Made by a program: the position numbers and the translations under genes
Notes under the pieces: model-generated
What the model saw: the letters and a program-made list of their open reading frames with translations, nothing else
The model's database searches: none
Told to the model about the DNA's origin: nothing
Shown here: positions 8,094 to 17,195 of the stretch, one piece after another
How positions within the stretch are numbered: position 1 is the stretch's first letter
Layout of the letters: every line of letters begins with the position of its first letter
DNA from: Bacillota bacterium
GTDB lineage: Bacteria; Bacillota; Clostridia; Christensenellales; Aristaeellaceae
Length of the DNA stretch: 64,000 nt
Direction: 5' to 3'
Assembly (NCBI GenBank): GCA_023413135.1
Contig: JAEZQK010000105.1
Span: 1-64,000 of the forward strand

Positions 8094-9029
8094 TTGATTG
8101 TAACTGTAACGCTGAATCCGGCGCTGGACAAAACGGTGACGCTGCCCATGCTTCGGATAGGGCATGTCAACCGGATTGAAAAAATGCGGCTTGATCCCGG
8201 CGGAAAAGGCATCAACGTATCCAAAGTGATGAAGGATTTGGGCGGGGAAAGCATTGCCATGGGGATTCTGGGCGGCGCGACAGGCCGGTATATCAAAACA
8301 TGCCTGGATAAGATGGGCATCGAAAACGACTTTGTTTTTGTGAAGGAGCCCACGCGGACCAACCTGAAAATCATCGATCCCGACATGCATACCAATACGG
8401 ACATCAATGAGCCGGGCGCGCAGGTAAGCAGCCGTACCATAGGCCGCGTTTGGAGCCGGCTGAAAGCCAGGGTGGCAGCCGGAGATACGGTTGTCTTGGC
8501 CGGGAAAGCCCCGCCGGGGGCAGGGGATGACATCTATGCCGAGTGGACGGAACGGCTGCATGGGATGGGCGTCAAGGTATGTCTGGACGCAGACGGGCCT
8601 TTGTTTTTCCAGGGCGTCAAAGCCGGGCCGGAGATCATAAAGCCCAATGAGGAAGAGTTTTCACACCTTGTGGGAAGGCATTTTGATCATTTGAAGGATA
8701 TAGCCCTGGCGGCCCTGGACATAAGCCGGCAGGGGATTGGGCAGATCATGGTTTCCATGGGGGAAAGGGGAGCGCTGTTTGTCCGCAACGGGCATGTATA
8801 TCTCGCGCATGGCTTGAAAGTATCTGTAAAAAGCACGGTCGGGGCGGGGGATGCCGCGGTGGCGGCCCTGGTCCTTGCAAGCGAGCGGGGTGAGGATTGG
8901 AAGGACACGATCCGCCTGGCGGTTGCAGCCGGAACGGCCAGCGTGATGTGTGAGGGCACAGAAGCGGTTACCCTCAAAACAGTCCAGTCATTTATACCGC
9001 AAGTAATAGTGGAGGACTTCCAAGTATGA
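8094..9029 (+). CDS. PfkB-family kinase, 1-phosphofructokinase-like
   Basis: A 311-residue cytoplasmic sugar-phosphate kinase of the FruK/LacC branch: the N-terminus MIVTVTLNPALDKT is diagnostic, DPGGKGINVSKVMKDLGG (about 35-52) is PfkB signature 1, and STVGAGDAAVAAL (about 246-258) is signature 2 with the catalytic Asp. Members phosphorylate fructose-1-phosphate or tagatose-6-phosphate. The TTG start follows AAAAGGGG. The next gene starts 4 nt before this one ends, so the kinase and dehydrogenase are coupled. No PTS gene is nearby, so the phosphorylated substrate probably comes from the phosphodiesterases and dehydrogenases of this locus. Confidence 0.88.
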   Translation: MIVTVTLNPALDKTVTLPMLRIGHVNRIEKMRLDPGGKGINVSKVMKDLGGESIAMGILGGATGRYIKTCLDKMGIENDFVFVKEPTRTNLKIIDPDMHTNTDINEPGAQVSSRTIGRVWSRLKARVAAGDTVVLAGKAPPGAGDDIYAEWTERLHGMGVKVCLDADGPLFFQGVKAGPEIIKPNEEEFSHLVGRHFDHLKDIALAALDISRQGIGQIMVSMGERGALFVRNGHVYLAHGLKVSVKSTVGAGDAAVAALVLASERGEDWKDTIRLAVAAGTASVMCEGTEAVTLKTVQSFIPQVIVEDFQV

Positions 9030-10291
9030 AGACGCGCGCATTAAGGTTATACGGGGCATCGGACTTAAGGCTCGAATCCTTTGATCTGCCCGATATCCGC
9101 GAGGATGAGATATTGGTGGAGATCATTACCGACAGCATTTGCATGTCCACCTACAAGTGCGCCGTCCTGGGGGAAAAGCACAAGCGGGTCCCCAAGGATG
9201 TGGCGTTGCATCCGGTGATCATGGGCCATGAGTTTGCCGGCAATATTGTTCAGGTGGGGCGGATGCATCAACATGAGTTTTCTCCCGGCATGAAATTCAC
9301 CCTGCAGCCGGCCCTGAATTACAAGGGCAGCATGGCTTCGCCGGGGTATTCATACCGGTTTTTCGGGGGGGATGCCACCTATTGCATTATTCCCCCGGAG
9401 GTCATGGAGCTGGGCTGCCTGCTGGAATACAAGGGGGACGCGTATTTTGCCGCCTCCCTGGCGGAACCCATGAGCTGTTCCATCGGCGCTTTTCATGCCT
9501 GCTTCCATACCAGGATGGGCGTTTATCATCACGATATGGGCATTCGGGAAGGCGGAAAAATGGCGATCCTCGCGGGGGCGGGCCCCATGGGTCTTGGCGC
9601 GGTGGATTATGCGCTGCACGGCGACAGGCGCCCCAAACAGCTGGTAGTTACGGATATCAATGAACAGCGGCTGAAAAGGGCCCGGGAGCTGTTCCCGCAA
9701 GAAGAAGCGGAAAAAAACGGCATTGAGCTAAAGTTTGTTAACACGTCCTCCATGGATGATCCCGTTTCGAACCTCCGTTTATTATCCGAAGGCGGTTTTG
9801 ATGACGTGTTTGTTTATGCGCCGGTTAAGCCGGTGGTGGAAATGGCATCGGGGATCCTGAAACGGGACGGCTGCTTGAATTTCTTTGCCGGCCCGGAGGA
9901 TCCTGATTTCCGGGCGGAGCTTAACTATTATGATGTGCACTACAATTCCGCCCATGTGATCGGCACCACCGGCGGCAATACCCAGGATATGGTGGAAGCG
10001 CTTAATCTGACTGCCGCCGGGCGCATCACCCCCGCCGTCATGGTGACCCACGTGGGGGGACTGGACGCGGCGGGAGAAACCACGCTGCATCTGCCCCAAA
10101 TCCCCGGCGGGAAAAAGCTGATTTATACGCACATCGATATGCCTTTGACGGCTATTGCGGATTTCCATCTTAAGGCCGCCGAGGATAAACGCTTTTCAGA
10201 TTTGGACCGGATTGTGAAAAACAATGGCGGCCTTTGGTGTCTGGAAGCGGAGCAGTACCTGATGAAGCACTGGGCAAATGTGGAGTGCTGA
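9026..10291 (+). CDS. Zinc-type dehydrogenase, L-sorbose-1-phosphate reductase-like
   Basis: A 421-residue medium-chain dehydrogenase. GHEFAGNIVQVG (about 72-83) is the zinc-dehydrogenase signature, and AGAGPMGLGAVDYA (about 181-194) is the Rossmann NAD(P)-binding turn. An N-terminal DSICMSTYKCAV region and a long insertion set it apart from ordinary alcohol dehydrogenases and match the SorE/YggP group, which interconverts sorbose-1-phosphate and glucitol-6-phosphate. It overlaps the FruK-like kinase gene by 4 nt, suggesting a path from a ketose or polyol phosphate towards glycolysis. The exact substrate cannot be read from sequence. Confidence 0.8.
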   Translation: MKTRALRLYGASDLRLESFDLPDIREDEILVEIITDSICMSTYKCAVLGEKHKRVPKDVALHPVIMGHEFAGNIVQVGRMHQHEFSPGMKFTLQPALNYKGSMASPGYSYRFFGGDATYCIIPPEVMELGCLLEYKGDAYFAASLAEPMSCSIGAFHACFHTRMGVYHHDMGIREGGKMAILAGAGPMGLGAVDYALHGDRRPKQLVVTDINEQRLKRARELFPQEEAEKNGIELKFVNTSSMDDPVSNLRLLSEGGFDDVFVYAPVKPVVEMASGILKRDGCLNFFAGPEDPDFRAELNYYDVHYNSAHVIGTTGGNTQDMVEALNLTAAGRITPAVMVTHVGGLDAAGETTLHLPQIPGGKKLIYTHIDMPLTAIADFHLKAAEDKRFSDLDRIVKNNGGLWCLEAEQYLMKHWANVEC

Positions 10292-10328
10292 TTGATAAGG
10301 AAAAATCTCACGCAAAGGAGTTCTTGCG

Positions 10329-11624
10329 ATGGCTCGGCACCTGATTGTGATCTCGGAGGACGCACTGGTCTATGAGGATTTGGAAACACTCAAGACACTG
10401 CCCAACTTTGCTTCCATATGGGAAAAAACGGCCCGGGTGAACCGTTCGCGCTCCGTATATCCCACCCTGACGTATCCCTGCCATACAAGCATGCGCACGG
10501 GCGTATACCCCGACCGCCACGGGGTTGTCAACAATGAAAAAAGCACGCTTTGCGAAAAAAGCTCCCCGTGGGTACTGATGAACGATGCGGTCAGGGTGCC
10601 GGATATTTTTGATGCTGCGAAGAAAAAAGGCCTTTTAACAGCCGCCGTATTCTGGCCGGTGACCGGCAACCATGCGTCCATTGACTATCTGGTGAATGAA
10701 TATTGGCCGCAAAGCCCGGAGGAATCCACAAGGGACTGCTTTGCCCATTCCGGAAGCAGCCTCGAGGTCATGGAAAAAGTGGTGGACAGGAACCTTCATA
10801 TGCTGGTCAACCGGGTTCACCCCTATTGCGATGCATTCATCCATGCCTGTGCCTGCGCCATCATCCGGGAGTTCAAACCGAACCTTTTGATGATCCATCC
10901 CGCCAATATAGATGCCTACCGCCACAGCACAGGGCTTTTCTCCCCGCTGGTTACCCATGGGCTTCATGAAATCGACTTGTGGCTGGGGGACATTATCAAA
11001 GCGGCGAAGGATGCCGGCATCTTTGAGGATACCGATTTCGTCATCACCAGCGACCATGGGCAGCTGAACATCTGCCGCACCATATCCCCCAACGTGCTGT
11101 TTGTCGACCATGGGCTGATTGAGGTGGACGCAAACGGGGACATCACAGATTTTACGGCCTTTTGCAAATCCACCGCCTTATCCGCCCAGGTGTTTTTGAA
11201 AAACCCTAAGGACAAGGCGGCGTATGACAAAACCTTTGCGCTGCTTAACCTTATGTGCCGGGAGGGCATTTGGGGCATAAGCCGCGTCTATACCGCGGAA
11301 GAAGCACATAGGGAAGAGCATCTGGCCGGTGATTTTTCCTTTGTAATTGAAAGCGACGGTTATTCCTCCTTTACCAATGATTGGGTCCGTCCCATCGTTC
11401 GAAGCAAGGATATCACCGACTACCGATTCGGCCATGCCACCCACGGCCATCATCCCGACAAGGGGCCACAGCCGACCATGCTGGCCTTTGGCCCAAGGTT
11501 CCGCGCCGGCGCCGTGGTAGAAAGAAGGCCCCTGGTGGATCAGGCGGCTACATTTGCAAGGGTATTGGGGCTGGACATGGGCGATATCGAAGGATGTGCC
11601 ATAGACGAACTCCTGCGCGTATAG
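10329..11624 (+). CDS. Alkaline-phosphatase-superfamily phosphodiesterase
   Basis: A 431-residue member of the type I phosphodiesterase/nucleotide pyrophosphatase group. The nucleophile motif YPTLTYPCHTSMRTGVYPDR (about 43-62) with its catalytic Thr is intact. SEDA near residue 10, TSDHGQLN (about 239-246) and GHHPDKG (about 373-379) provide the two-metal Asp/His ligands. No signal peptide is seen, so it probably acts in the cytoplasm. It follows the dehydrogenase gene by 37 nt and precedes a Ugp-like transporter, so an imported phosphodiester (for example a glycerophosphoalcohol) is the likely substrate; that is inference. Confidence 0.85.
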   Translation: MARHLIVISEDALVYEDLETLKTLPNFASIWEKTARVNRSRSVYPTLTYPCHTSMRTGVYPDRHGVVNNEKSTLCEKSSPWVLMNDAVRVPDIFDAAKKKGLLTAAVFWPVTGNHASIDYLVNEYWPQSPEESTRDCFAHSGSSLEVMEKVVDRNLHMLVNRVHPYCDAFIHACACAIIREFKPNLLMIHPANIDAYRHSTGLFSPLVTHGLHEIDLWLGDIIKAAKDAGIFEDTDFVITSDHGQLNICRTISPNVLFVDHGLIEVDANGDITDFTAFCKSTALSAQVFLKNPKDKAAYDKTFALLNLMCREGIWGISRVYTAEEAHREEHLAGDFSFVIESDGYSSFTNDWVRPIVRSKDITDYRFGHATHGHHPDKGPQPTMLAFGPRFRAGAVVERRPLVDQAATFARVLGLDMGDIEGCAIDELLRV

Positions 11625-11711
11625 GTTGCCAATGCATATTCCTGGACAGGCAGTGTTTGCCATATGTTCGGTATAGATGCTTGATTATGTTCAAAAAGAA
11701 CAAAATTGTGC

Positions 11712-11740
11712 TTGACAAACACATGTATACGGGGTATCAT
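11712..11740 (+). promoter_or_regulatory. Sigma-A promoter of the Ugp-like operon
   Basis: TTGACA (11712-11717), 17-bp spacer, TATCAT (11735-11740). The 200-nt leader that follows contains a small hairpin AGCATC/GATGCT (11806-11822) with a short T-run and a dyad ATGGT/ACCAT (11889-11905); either could be regulatory, but neither is strong. The rest of the 319-bp gap shows nothing else. Confidence 0.8.
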
Positions 11741-11943
11741 AGTGTTAAATCACACAATCGCGCGTTTATCGGGCAGGAAGGAACTTTCCGTTAATCAGGG
11801 GCTTTAGCATCACAAGGATGCTTTTGTACTTCAAGGTTCGGTGCATCAACCATTGAGCCGGCGTTTTCCGCTTTCGGACTTGGATAGAATGGTCAAGTGT
11901 ACCATTTTATATAATAGGAAAACCGTGAAGGAGGAATCCCTGC

Positions 11944-13242
11944 ATGAAAAAACTGGTATCTCTTATCCTTGTAATGGTTATGGTGCTGTCGCTTTTGCCC
12001 CTGGCGCTGGCATCCGGCGAGCCCCTCACCATTAACTTCTGGCACACCGGCGGGTCGGGTGCGTTACAGGAAGCAATTCAGTTTGCGGTCAACAAATTCA
12101 ACACGACTGTCGGTGCGGAAAAGGGCATCAATGTCGTTGAAACGTTCATCGGCAATTATGACGAGCTTACCGCTAAGATCCAGCTGTCCATCCAGGCCAA
12201 TGAGCAGCCGCAGGTAGCCATCCTGGCCAACACCATGGTCGGCTGGTTCATGGAAGATGGCGTTCTGGCGGATATGGCGCCTTACGCTCAGAAGGACGGC
12301 TTTGATGTGAATAACATCATGTCCCCCTTCATGCTTACCATGGGCAATCAAAATGGCGAACTGCATTCCGTTCCCTTCTTCCGCTCCACTCCCATGCTGT
12401 ATTACAACAAGGGCATGGCTGACGCGGCCGGCGTGACGCCCCCCAAGACCATCGAAGAGCTGGAAGCCTTCGCCAAGGCGCTGTACAAGGTCGATGCGGC
12501 CGGCGAAGTGCAGGTATGGGGCTTTGAATGCCTGAAAGACTTTGGCTACTACAATGCTGCGAACCTGTGGCAGCTTAATTCCAGCATGTTCAACGAAGAT
12601 GGTTCCGCCTCACCCGCCCTTGAAGACGGAGCGATGCTGAAGGTCCTGTCCGACTGGCGCCGCTGGGTGGATGAGGGCTGGTGCCGCCCCTTCGACTCTA
12701 CGGACCAGAGCGCGAAATTGAACGAACTCTTCTTCCAGGGCAAGCTGGCCAGCTTCTGGTCATCCTGCGGCGGCCTGCGCAACATCATGAAGGGCTGCGC
12801 GGATAACGGCATCGAGCTTGGCGTTATGCCTTTCACCACCTATGACGCGGCCAAGCCGGTCTCTGAAATCGGTGGCGGAAACGTGGGCATCATTGGCGCG
12901 AACAACAGTGAAGAGCAGATTGCGGCTTCCTGGGAATTCATCAAGGTGCTCATGTCCGACGAAGTGGTGGCCAATACTTCCATGACCACGGGGTACGTGC
13001 CGGTCACCAACTCTGTTGCCACCTATCCCGCCCTGACCGAGTACTGGGCCGCAAACCCCATGGCCAAGGTTCCTTACGACCAGCTGGGTACCGCCATGCC
13101 CCAGGAATATCCCTATGTGCCTTTCCTGCAGGATTTCACCATCGTATGCTGGGATGCGTCCTCCTTGCTGATCCAAGACAAGAGCATTACCGCGGAAGAG
13201 GCCGTTGAGTATATCAAGACGAATACGGCGGACCTGTTCTGA
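11944..13242 (+). CDS. ABC transporter sugar/phosphodiester-binding protein (UgpB-like)
   Basis: A 432-residue family 1 extracellular solute-binding protein that delivers substrate to the permeases encoded downstream. A signal peptide (about 1-24, ending LPLALASG) is followed by TINFWHTGGSGALQEAIQFA, the usual family 1 start, and the later PKTIEELEAFAKAL and ASWEFIKVLMS stretches fit the two-lobe fold. There is no lipobox cysteine, so it would be released by signal peptidase I rather than lipid-anchored. GDPD and a GpsA-like gene in the same operon favour glycerol-3-phosphate or glycerophosphodiesters as ligand, by analogy with UgpB. Confidence 0.88.
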   Translation: MKKLVSLILVMVMVLSLLPLALASGEPLTINFWHTGGSGALQEAIQFAVNKFNTTVGAEKGINVVETFIGNYDELTAKIQLSIQANEQPQVAILANTMVGWFMEDGVLADMAPYAQKDGFDVNNIMSPFMLTMGNQNGELHSVPFFRSTPMLYYNKGMADAAGVTPPKTIEELEAFAKALYKVDAAGEVQVWGFECLKDFGYYNAANLWQLNSSMFNEDGSASPALEDGAMLKVLSDWRRWVDEGWCRPFDSTDQSAKLNELFFQGKLASFWSSCGGLRNIMKGCADNGIELGVMPFTTYDAAKPVSEIGGGNVGIIGANNSEEQIAASWEFIKVLMSDEVVANTSMTTGYVPVTNSVATYPALTEYWAANPMAKVPYDQLGTAMPQEYPYVPFLQDFTIVCWDASSLLIQDKSITAEEAVEYIKTNTADLF

Positions 13243-13332
13243 CCTTCCTCATTTAATTGCTTCGAAACAGGCATACCTTGACGGGGTTGCCGCGCCAAGT
13301 GCAAATAATGAATAAAGCTATTCAAGGAGAGG

Positions 13333-13356
13333 GGTTTCGCGCCTGTGGCGCAAACC
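13333..13356 (+). other. Hairpin in the spacer after the binding-protein gene
   Basis: GGTTT(C)GCGCC pairs with GGCGCAAACC across a 3-nt loop, with one bulged C and no T-tract. It lies in the 262-bp spacer between the binding-protein gene and the ATPase gene. Hairpins here often stabilise the upstream mRNA so the binding protein is made in excess. I see no promoter or other gene in the spacer. Confidence 0.4.
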
Positions 13357-13504
13357 TTCGGGATACTGTCTTCTTGCATACTTCTACCATTACATGGCTT
13401 GCGCGGCAGCCCTATACGGATGCTTAGGAACACCGGCGCAATTGTTGCGGCCGGTTTCCTCCTTTCATACCGTTCCCGCAATTCTAGTATCGGGGGTAGT
13501 CCGC

Positions 13505-14557
13505 ATGGCTGCTATAGAATTCAAAAACGTATCAAAATCATTTGGCAATACAAAGATCATAGAAAATCTGGACCTTACGATACAGGACGGCAAATTTACC
13601 GTGCTGGTCGGTGCGTCGGGCTGTGGAAAAACCACGCTGCTCCGCATGATCGCAGGCATAGGCCCGGCTACCTCCGGCCAGGTTTTGATGGATGGCAAGG
13701 ACATTACCGATCTTGATCCGGGCAAGCGCGATATTGCCATGGTCTTTCAGAATTACGCGATCTACCCTACGATGACCGTACGGGAGAATATAGAATTCGG
13801 CCTGAAAAACAACAAGGTGCCCAAGGAAGAGCGGGACCGCCTGATCCGGGAAGTGGCGGAGACTGTCAACCTGGCGGAGTACCTGGACAGAAAGCCCGGT
13901 ACGCTGTCCGGCGGGCAGCGGCAGCGCGTGGCGCTGGCCCGCGCCATGGTGAAAAAGCCCAAGGTGTTCCTGATGGATGAACCGCTGTCCAACCTGGACG
14001 CCAAGCTTCGTGTGCAGATGCGTGTGGAATTGATCGAGCTTCATGAAAAACTGAAAACCACCTTCGTCTATGTGACCCATGACCAGGTGGAGGCGATGTC
14101 CATGGCGGATGTGATTGTGCTGATGGACAAGGGCAGGATCCAGCAGGTGGCTTCGCCGGAAGAAATCTACAACGATCCCAACAGCGTTTTCATCGCCCAG
14201 TTCATCGGCTCACCCGCAATGAACATCATGGATATCAAGGGAGAGGGCAAGCTGGGCTTCCGGCCCGAGAAGGCCGTCATGTCCAAAGCAGCCATGGAAC
14301 ATGCATTCAAAAAGCGCGGCAGGATCGTAACGCGTGAGATGCTTGGATCGGAAACCATTTACAAGGTTCTCATGGGTGACTATTCGGCAATGATCAAAAG
14401 CCTCAGCGATGAATTTGCGGTGGGGGACGAGGTGATCGTTCACGTCGAGGCCCAGCACCTGTACTTTTTCGGCGGAGATGGGCAGCGTATCCGCGGCACG
14501 GACGAGCGGGCCTTTAGGAAAGCACAGGCAATGGCGGAGGAATTGAGCGATGTCTAA
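13505..14557 (+). CDS. ABC transporter ATPase (MalK/UgpC-like)
   Basis: A 350-residue cytoplasmic ATPase that powers the adjacent importer. Walker A is GASGCGKTTL (about 36-45), the signature is LSGGQRQRVALARA (about 134-147), Walker B is VFLMDEPLSNLDA (about 155-167) and the switch His is in YVTHDQVEAMS. The C-terminal TOBE-type regulatory domain is present but shorter than the common 360-370-residue MalK proteins. The ATG at 13505 is chosen because it starts with the canonical MAAIEFKNVSKSFG; in-frame upstream sequence is not family-like. The gene overlaps the first permease by 8 nt. Confidence 0.93.
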   Translation: MAAIEFKNVSKSFGNTKIIENLDLTIQDGKFTVLVGASGCGKTTLLRMIAGIGPATSGQVLMDGKDITDLDPGKRDIAMVFQNYAIYPTMTVRENIEFGLKNNKVPKEERDRLIREVAETVNLAEYLDRKPGTLSGGQRQRVALARAMVKKPKVFLMDEPLSNLDAKLRVQMRVELIELHEKLKTTFVYVTHDQVEAMSMADVIVLMDKGRIQQVASPEEIYNDPNSVFIAQFIGSPAMNIMDIKGEGKLGFRPEKAVMSKAAMEHAFKKRGRIVTREMLGSETIYKVLMGDYSAMIKSLSDEFAVGDEVIVHVEAQHLYFFGGDGQRIRGTDERAFRKAQAMAEELSDV

Positions 14558-15473
14558 ACAAAAAAATGCCGTTTTATTTAAGCGGTGCCGAGGGGTTTGG
14601 CGCGGATACCTTGGATCCTACGCAATGATTGCGCCGGCGTTGTTCTTTCTGCTGGTTTTTGTCATTTACCCTATGTTTCATATCGTCGACCTAAGCCTGT
14701 ACAAAGGGAACGCCACCAACCCCTACAAGCAGTTTGTGGGCCTTAACAACTATCAGAATATTTTTTTCGTGAAAAAGGACTTTCTTGAGGCGCTGAAAAA
14801 CACCGCGGTATATACAGTTTTTATCGTCGTTATCCTCATTTTCATGGCCCTGCTTTTTGCGGTATGGATGTTTGAAGACCGCAAGATCAACAAGATCGCC
14901 CAGACCGCGTTCTTTACGCCGCATCTGGTAGCTTCGGTTTCTTGCGCATTCATATGGAGCTGGCTGTTCAACTCTGACCCTTACGGCCTGTTCAATACGG
15001 TCCTGAAGGTCTTTGGCGTCGCGCCCGTCAACTGGCTGGGCGATACAAGGACTGCCATGGCTTGCATTATCGTAATGAACACATGGAAGGGCATCGGCTA
15101 TTACGCGCTCATCATCCTCGCGGCGCTCAAGGCGATCCCGCCGGAGATATACGAGGCCGCGCGTCTGGACAATGCCTCCCGCTCAAAAACCTTCTTTAAG
15201 ATCACGCTGCCCATGCTGTCGCCCCAGCTTTTCTTTCTGCTGATCACAATCACCATCGGATCCTTCAAGGTGTTCGATTCCGTGCGGTTGATGACGGGCG
15301 GGGGACCGGGCACCTCCACGCAGGTGATATCATTGTACATTTACAATTACGCGTTCCAGCGCAACAATTCGCTGGGTATCGGTTCCGCGGCGGGCGTCGT
15401 GCTGATGGGCATTTTGATCCTGATTACGATGCTCGACTTCAAGGGACTGGAAAAGCGCGTCCATTATCAGTGA
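14550..15473 (+). CDS. ABC transporter permease (UgpA/MalF-like)
   Basis: A 307-residue inner-membrane permease with six predicted helices. The EAA loop that docks on the ATPase is visible as EAARLDNASRSKTFFKITLP (about 202-221), and GSFKVFDSVRLMTGGGPGTST (a canonical family stretch) follows. It pairs with the permease encoded 18 nt downstream, and both use the ATPase it overlaps. Substrate is inferred from the operon. Confidence 0.92.
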   Translation: MSKQKNAVLFKRCRGVWRGYLGSYAMIAPALFFLLVFVIYPMFHIVDLSLYKGNATNPYKQFVGLNNYQNIFFVKKDFLEALKNTAVYTVFIVVILIFMALLFAVWMFEDRKINKIAQTAFFTPHLVASVSCAFIWSWLFNSDPYGLFNTVLKVFGVAPVNWLGDTRTAMACIIVMNTWKGIGYYALIILAALKAIPPEIYEAARLDNASRSKTFFKITLPMLSPQLFFLLITITIGSFKVFDSVRLMTGGGPGTSTQVISLYIYNYAFQRNNSLGIGSAAGVVLMGILILITMLDFKGLEKRVHYQ

Positions 15474-15491
15474 GCGGAGGCGGCGAAGGAT

Positions 15492-16361
15492 ATGCTGAAT
15501 AAACAAGTAGTAGAGGAAAGGCAGTTCAAACGCAGGTTTCTCCTTTATCTGCCGAAGCTGCCGGGGGATATCATCAAAATCGCTATTCTTTTGATGTTTG
15601 CTTTTCCGTTTTACTGGATGCTGATCACGGCGTTCAAGACCTACAATGAATCCATCATTACCCCGCCTACCATATGGCCCAGGAATTTTACGTTTGAAAG
15701 CTTTCAAACGATAAGTGGGCTTGGCATTGGCCTATGGCGGTACGCGATGAATTCCGTGGTCATCACCGCTTCGATCGTTACCTTGCAGATTGTGGTGATG
15801 GTGCCGGCGGCTTACGCGTTTGCCAAGCGCAAATTCCCGCTCTCGGGCTTTCTGTTTGGCATTGTGCTGATCGCGTTCATGATCCCGGAACAGATCACCT
15901 ATATTTCTGTTTTTTTGATGATGTCAAAGCTGACTTTGATCAACACCCTTTGGCCACAGATCATACCCTTTGGCGCAAACGCCTTCGGCATATTCATGCT
16001 GCGGCAGGGCTTCAAGCAAGTCCCTGATGAGATTGTAGAATGCGCCAGGCTGGATAACGCCACCGAGCTGCAAATCATGACGCGGATCATGCTGCCCATG
16101 AGCAAGTCCTCCATGATCACCATTGCCATGTTCTCCTTCATTGCCCACTGGAACGCTTATTTCTGGCCGTTGGTGATGACCATGAGCGACGCGGTGCGCC
16201 CCCTTACCATGGCGGTGGAAAGGCTCAAGGATGCGGAGCAGGGCCTTTTGTGGAACAACATCATGGCATCCAACACCATCCTGGTGGTACCGGTGATCAT
16301 CGTATTCCTGTTCGCCAGCCAGAAGATCATCGCCGCGTTTGCCTACAAAGGCGTGAAATAA
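15492..16361 (+). CDS. ABC transporter permease (UgpE/MalG-like)
   Basis: A 289-residue membrane permease, second half of the channel. The EAA-type motif is ECARLDNATELQIMTRIMLP (about 184-203), with Cys replacing the first Ala. FPFYWMLITAFKTYNE near the N-terminus and SQKIIAAFAYKGVK at the C-terminus are typical for the MalG/UgpE group. RBS GGAGGCGGCGAAGG precedes the ATG. Confidence 0.92.
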   Translation: MLNKQVVEERQFKRRFLLYLPKLPGDIIKIAILLMFAFPFYWMLITAFKTYNESIITPPTIWPRNFTFESFQTISGLGIGLWRYAMNSVVITASIVTLQIVVMVPAAYAFAKRKFPLSGFLFGIVLIAFMIPEQITYISVFLMMSKLTLINTLWPQIIPFGANAFGIFMLRQGFKQVPDEIVECARLDNATELQIMTRIMLPMSKSSMITIAMFSFIAHWNAYFWPLVMTMSDAVRPLTMAVERLKDAEQGLLWNNIMASNTILVVPVIIVFLFASQKIIAAFAYKGVK

Positions 16362-16384
16362 ACTTTAGTATAGAAGGGTTATTT

Positions 16385-17173
16385 ATGGATCAGCAAAAAA
16401 CGGTTCTGCTCTCTGCCCACCGGGGAAACTCTATCTGCTGCCCGGAAAATACGTTGACCTCTTTTGAATCGGCTCTAAAGCTGCCGGTGGATATGCTGGA
16501 ATTCGACCTGCATATGACCCGCGACGGCGAAATAATTATGATGCACGACCACAAGGTCGACCGTACCACCAACGGAACGGGATTGATACGTTCTTTTTCC
16601 CTGGCGGAGATCAAAAAGCTGGATGCCGGCGCATGGAAAGGCGCGCAGTTTGCGGGAACCCGCGTACCCACCTTCGGGGAATTTTTGGAAATACTCAAGG
16701 ACCGCCCGGATATCGGCTTATGCGTGGAGTTGAAGGACTACCCCAAGGACGATCAAGAGTGGGCCTGGGAGTCGGCAGACAAGAGCCTTGCCTTGATTGA
16801 GCGGTACGGGGTGGCCGAGCGCTGCGTCATCAATTCGTGGAGCGCGGAGCTTTTGGAATATGTTGATGAAAAGTACGGCCACAGGTATAAGCTCCACGGC
16901 TACTATCCCCTGGATCTGATGGGCACGGTTAGGCGGCGCGACCCGTACGGCTACCTGTACTGCATTTGCCTGTTTGGCCCCAAGGAAGCGCCCGTAGTAG
17001 AAAAGAATGCGTTTGATTACGCCGTATCCCGCAACGTTCAGCCGTGGGTGTATTATCCCGATGACTCGCAAAGCTCTTATGACCGAGCCATTGCAAACGG
17101 CGCGGTGCTGATCACCGCTAATGACCCGGAAAAGGCTTTGGCTTACCTCCGCTTAAAAGGACTTCACCGCTGA
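16385..17173 (+). CDS. ugpQ: Glycerophosphodiester phosphodiesterase (UgpQ/GlpQ family)
   Basis: A 262-residue TIM-barrel phosphodiesterase that splits glycerophosphodiesters into glycerol-3-phosphate and an alcohol. Motifs are SAHRGNSICCPENTLTSFES (about 11-30) with the catalytic His, EFDLHMTRDGEIIMMHDHKV (about 41-60) with metal-binding Glu/Asp and the second His, and VELKDYP in the middle. There is no signal peptide, so it is cytoplasmic, as in UgpQ. The ATG at 16385 lies 23 nt after the permease gene; longer upstream readings overlap the permease and are rejected. Its product is the substrate of the GpsA-like enzyme encoded next. Confidence 0.92.
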   Translation: MDQQKTVLLSAHRGNSICCPENTLTSFESALKLPVDMLEFDLHMTRDGEIIMMHDHKVDRTTNGTGLIRSFSLAEIKKLDAGAWKGAQFAGTRVPTFGEFLEILKDRPDIGLCVELKDYPKDDQEWAWESADKSLALIERYGVAERCVINSWSAELLEYVDEKYGHRYKLHGYYPLDLMGTVRRRDPYGYLYCICLFGPKEAPVVEKNAFDYAVSRNVQPWVYYPDDSQSSYDRAIANGAVLITANDPEKALAYLRLKGLHR

Positions 17174-17195
17174 CGCGGCAGGAGGAAAAAAAGAA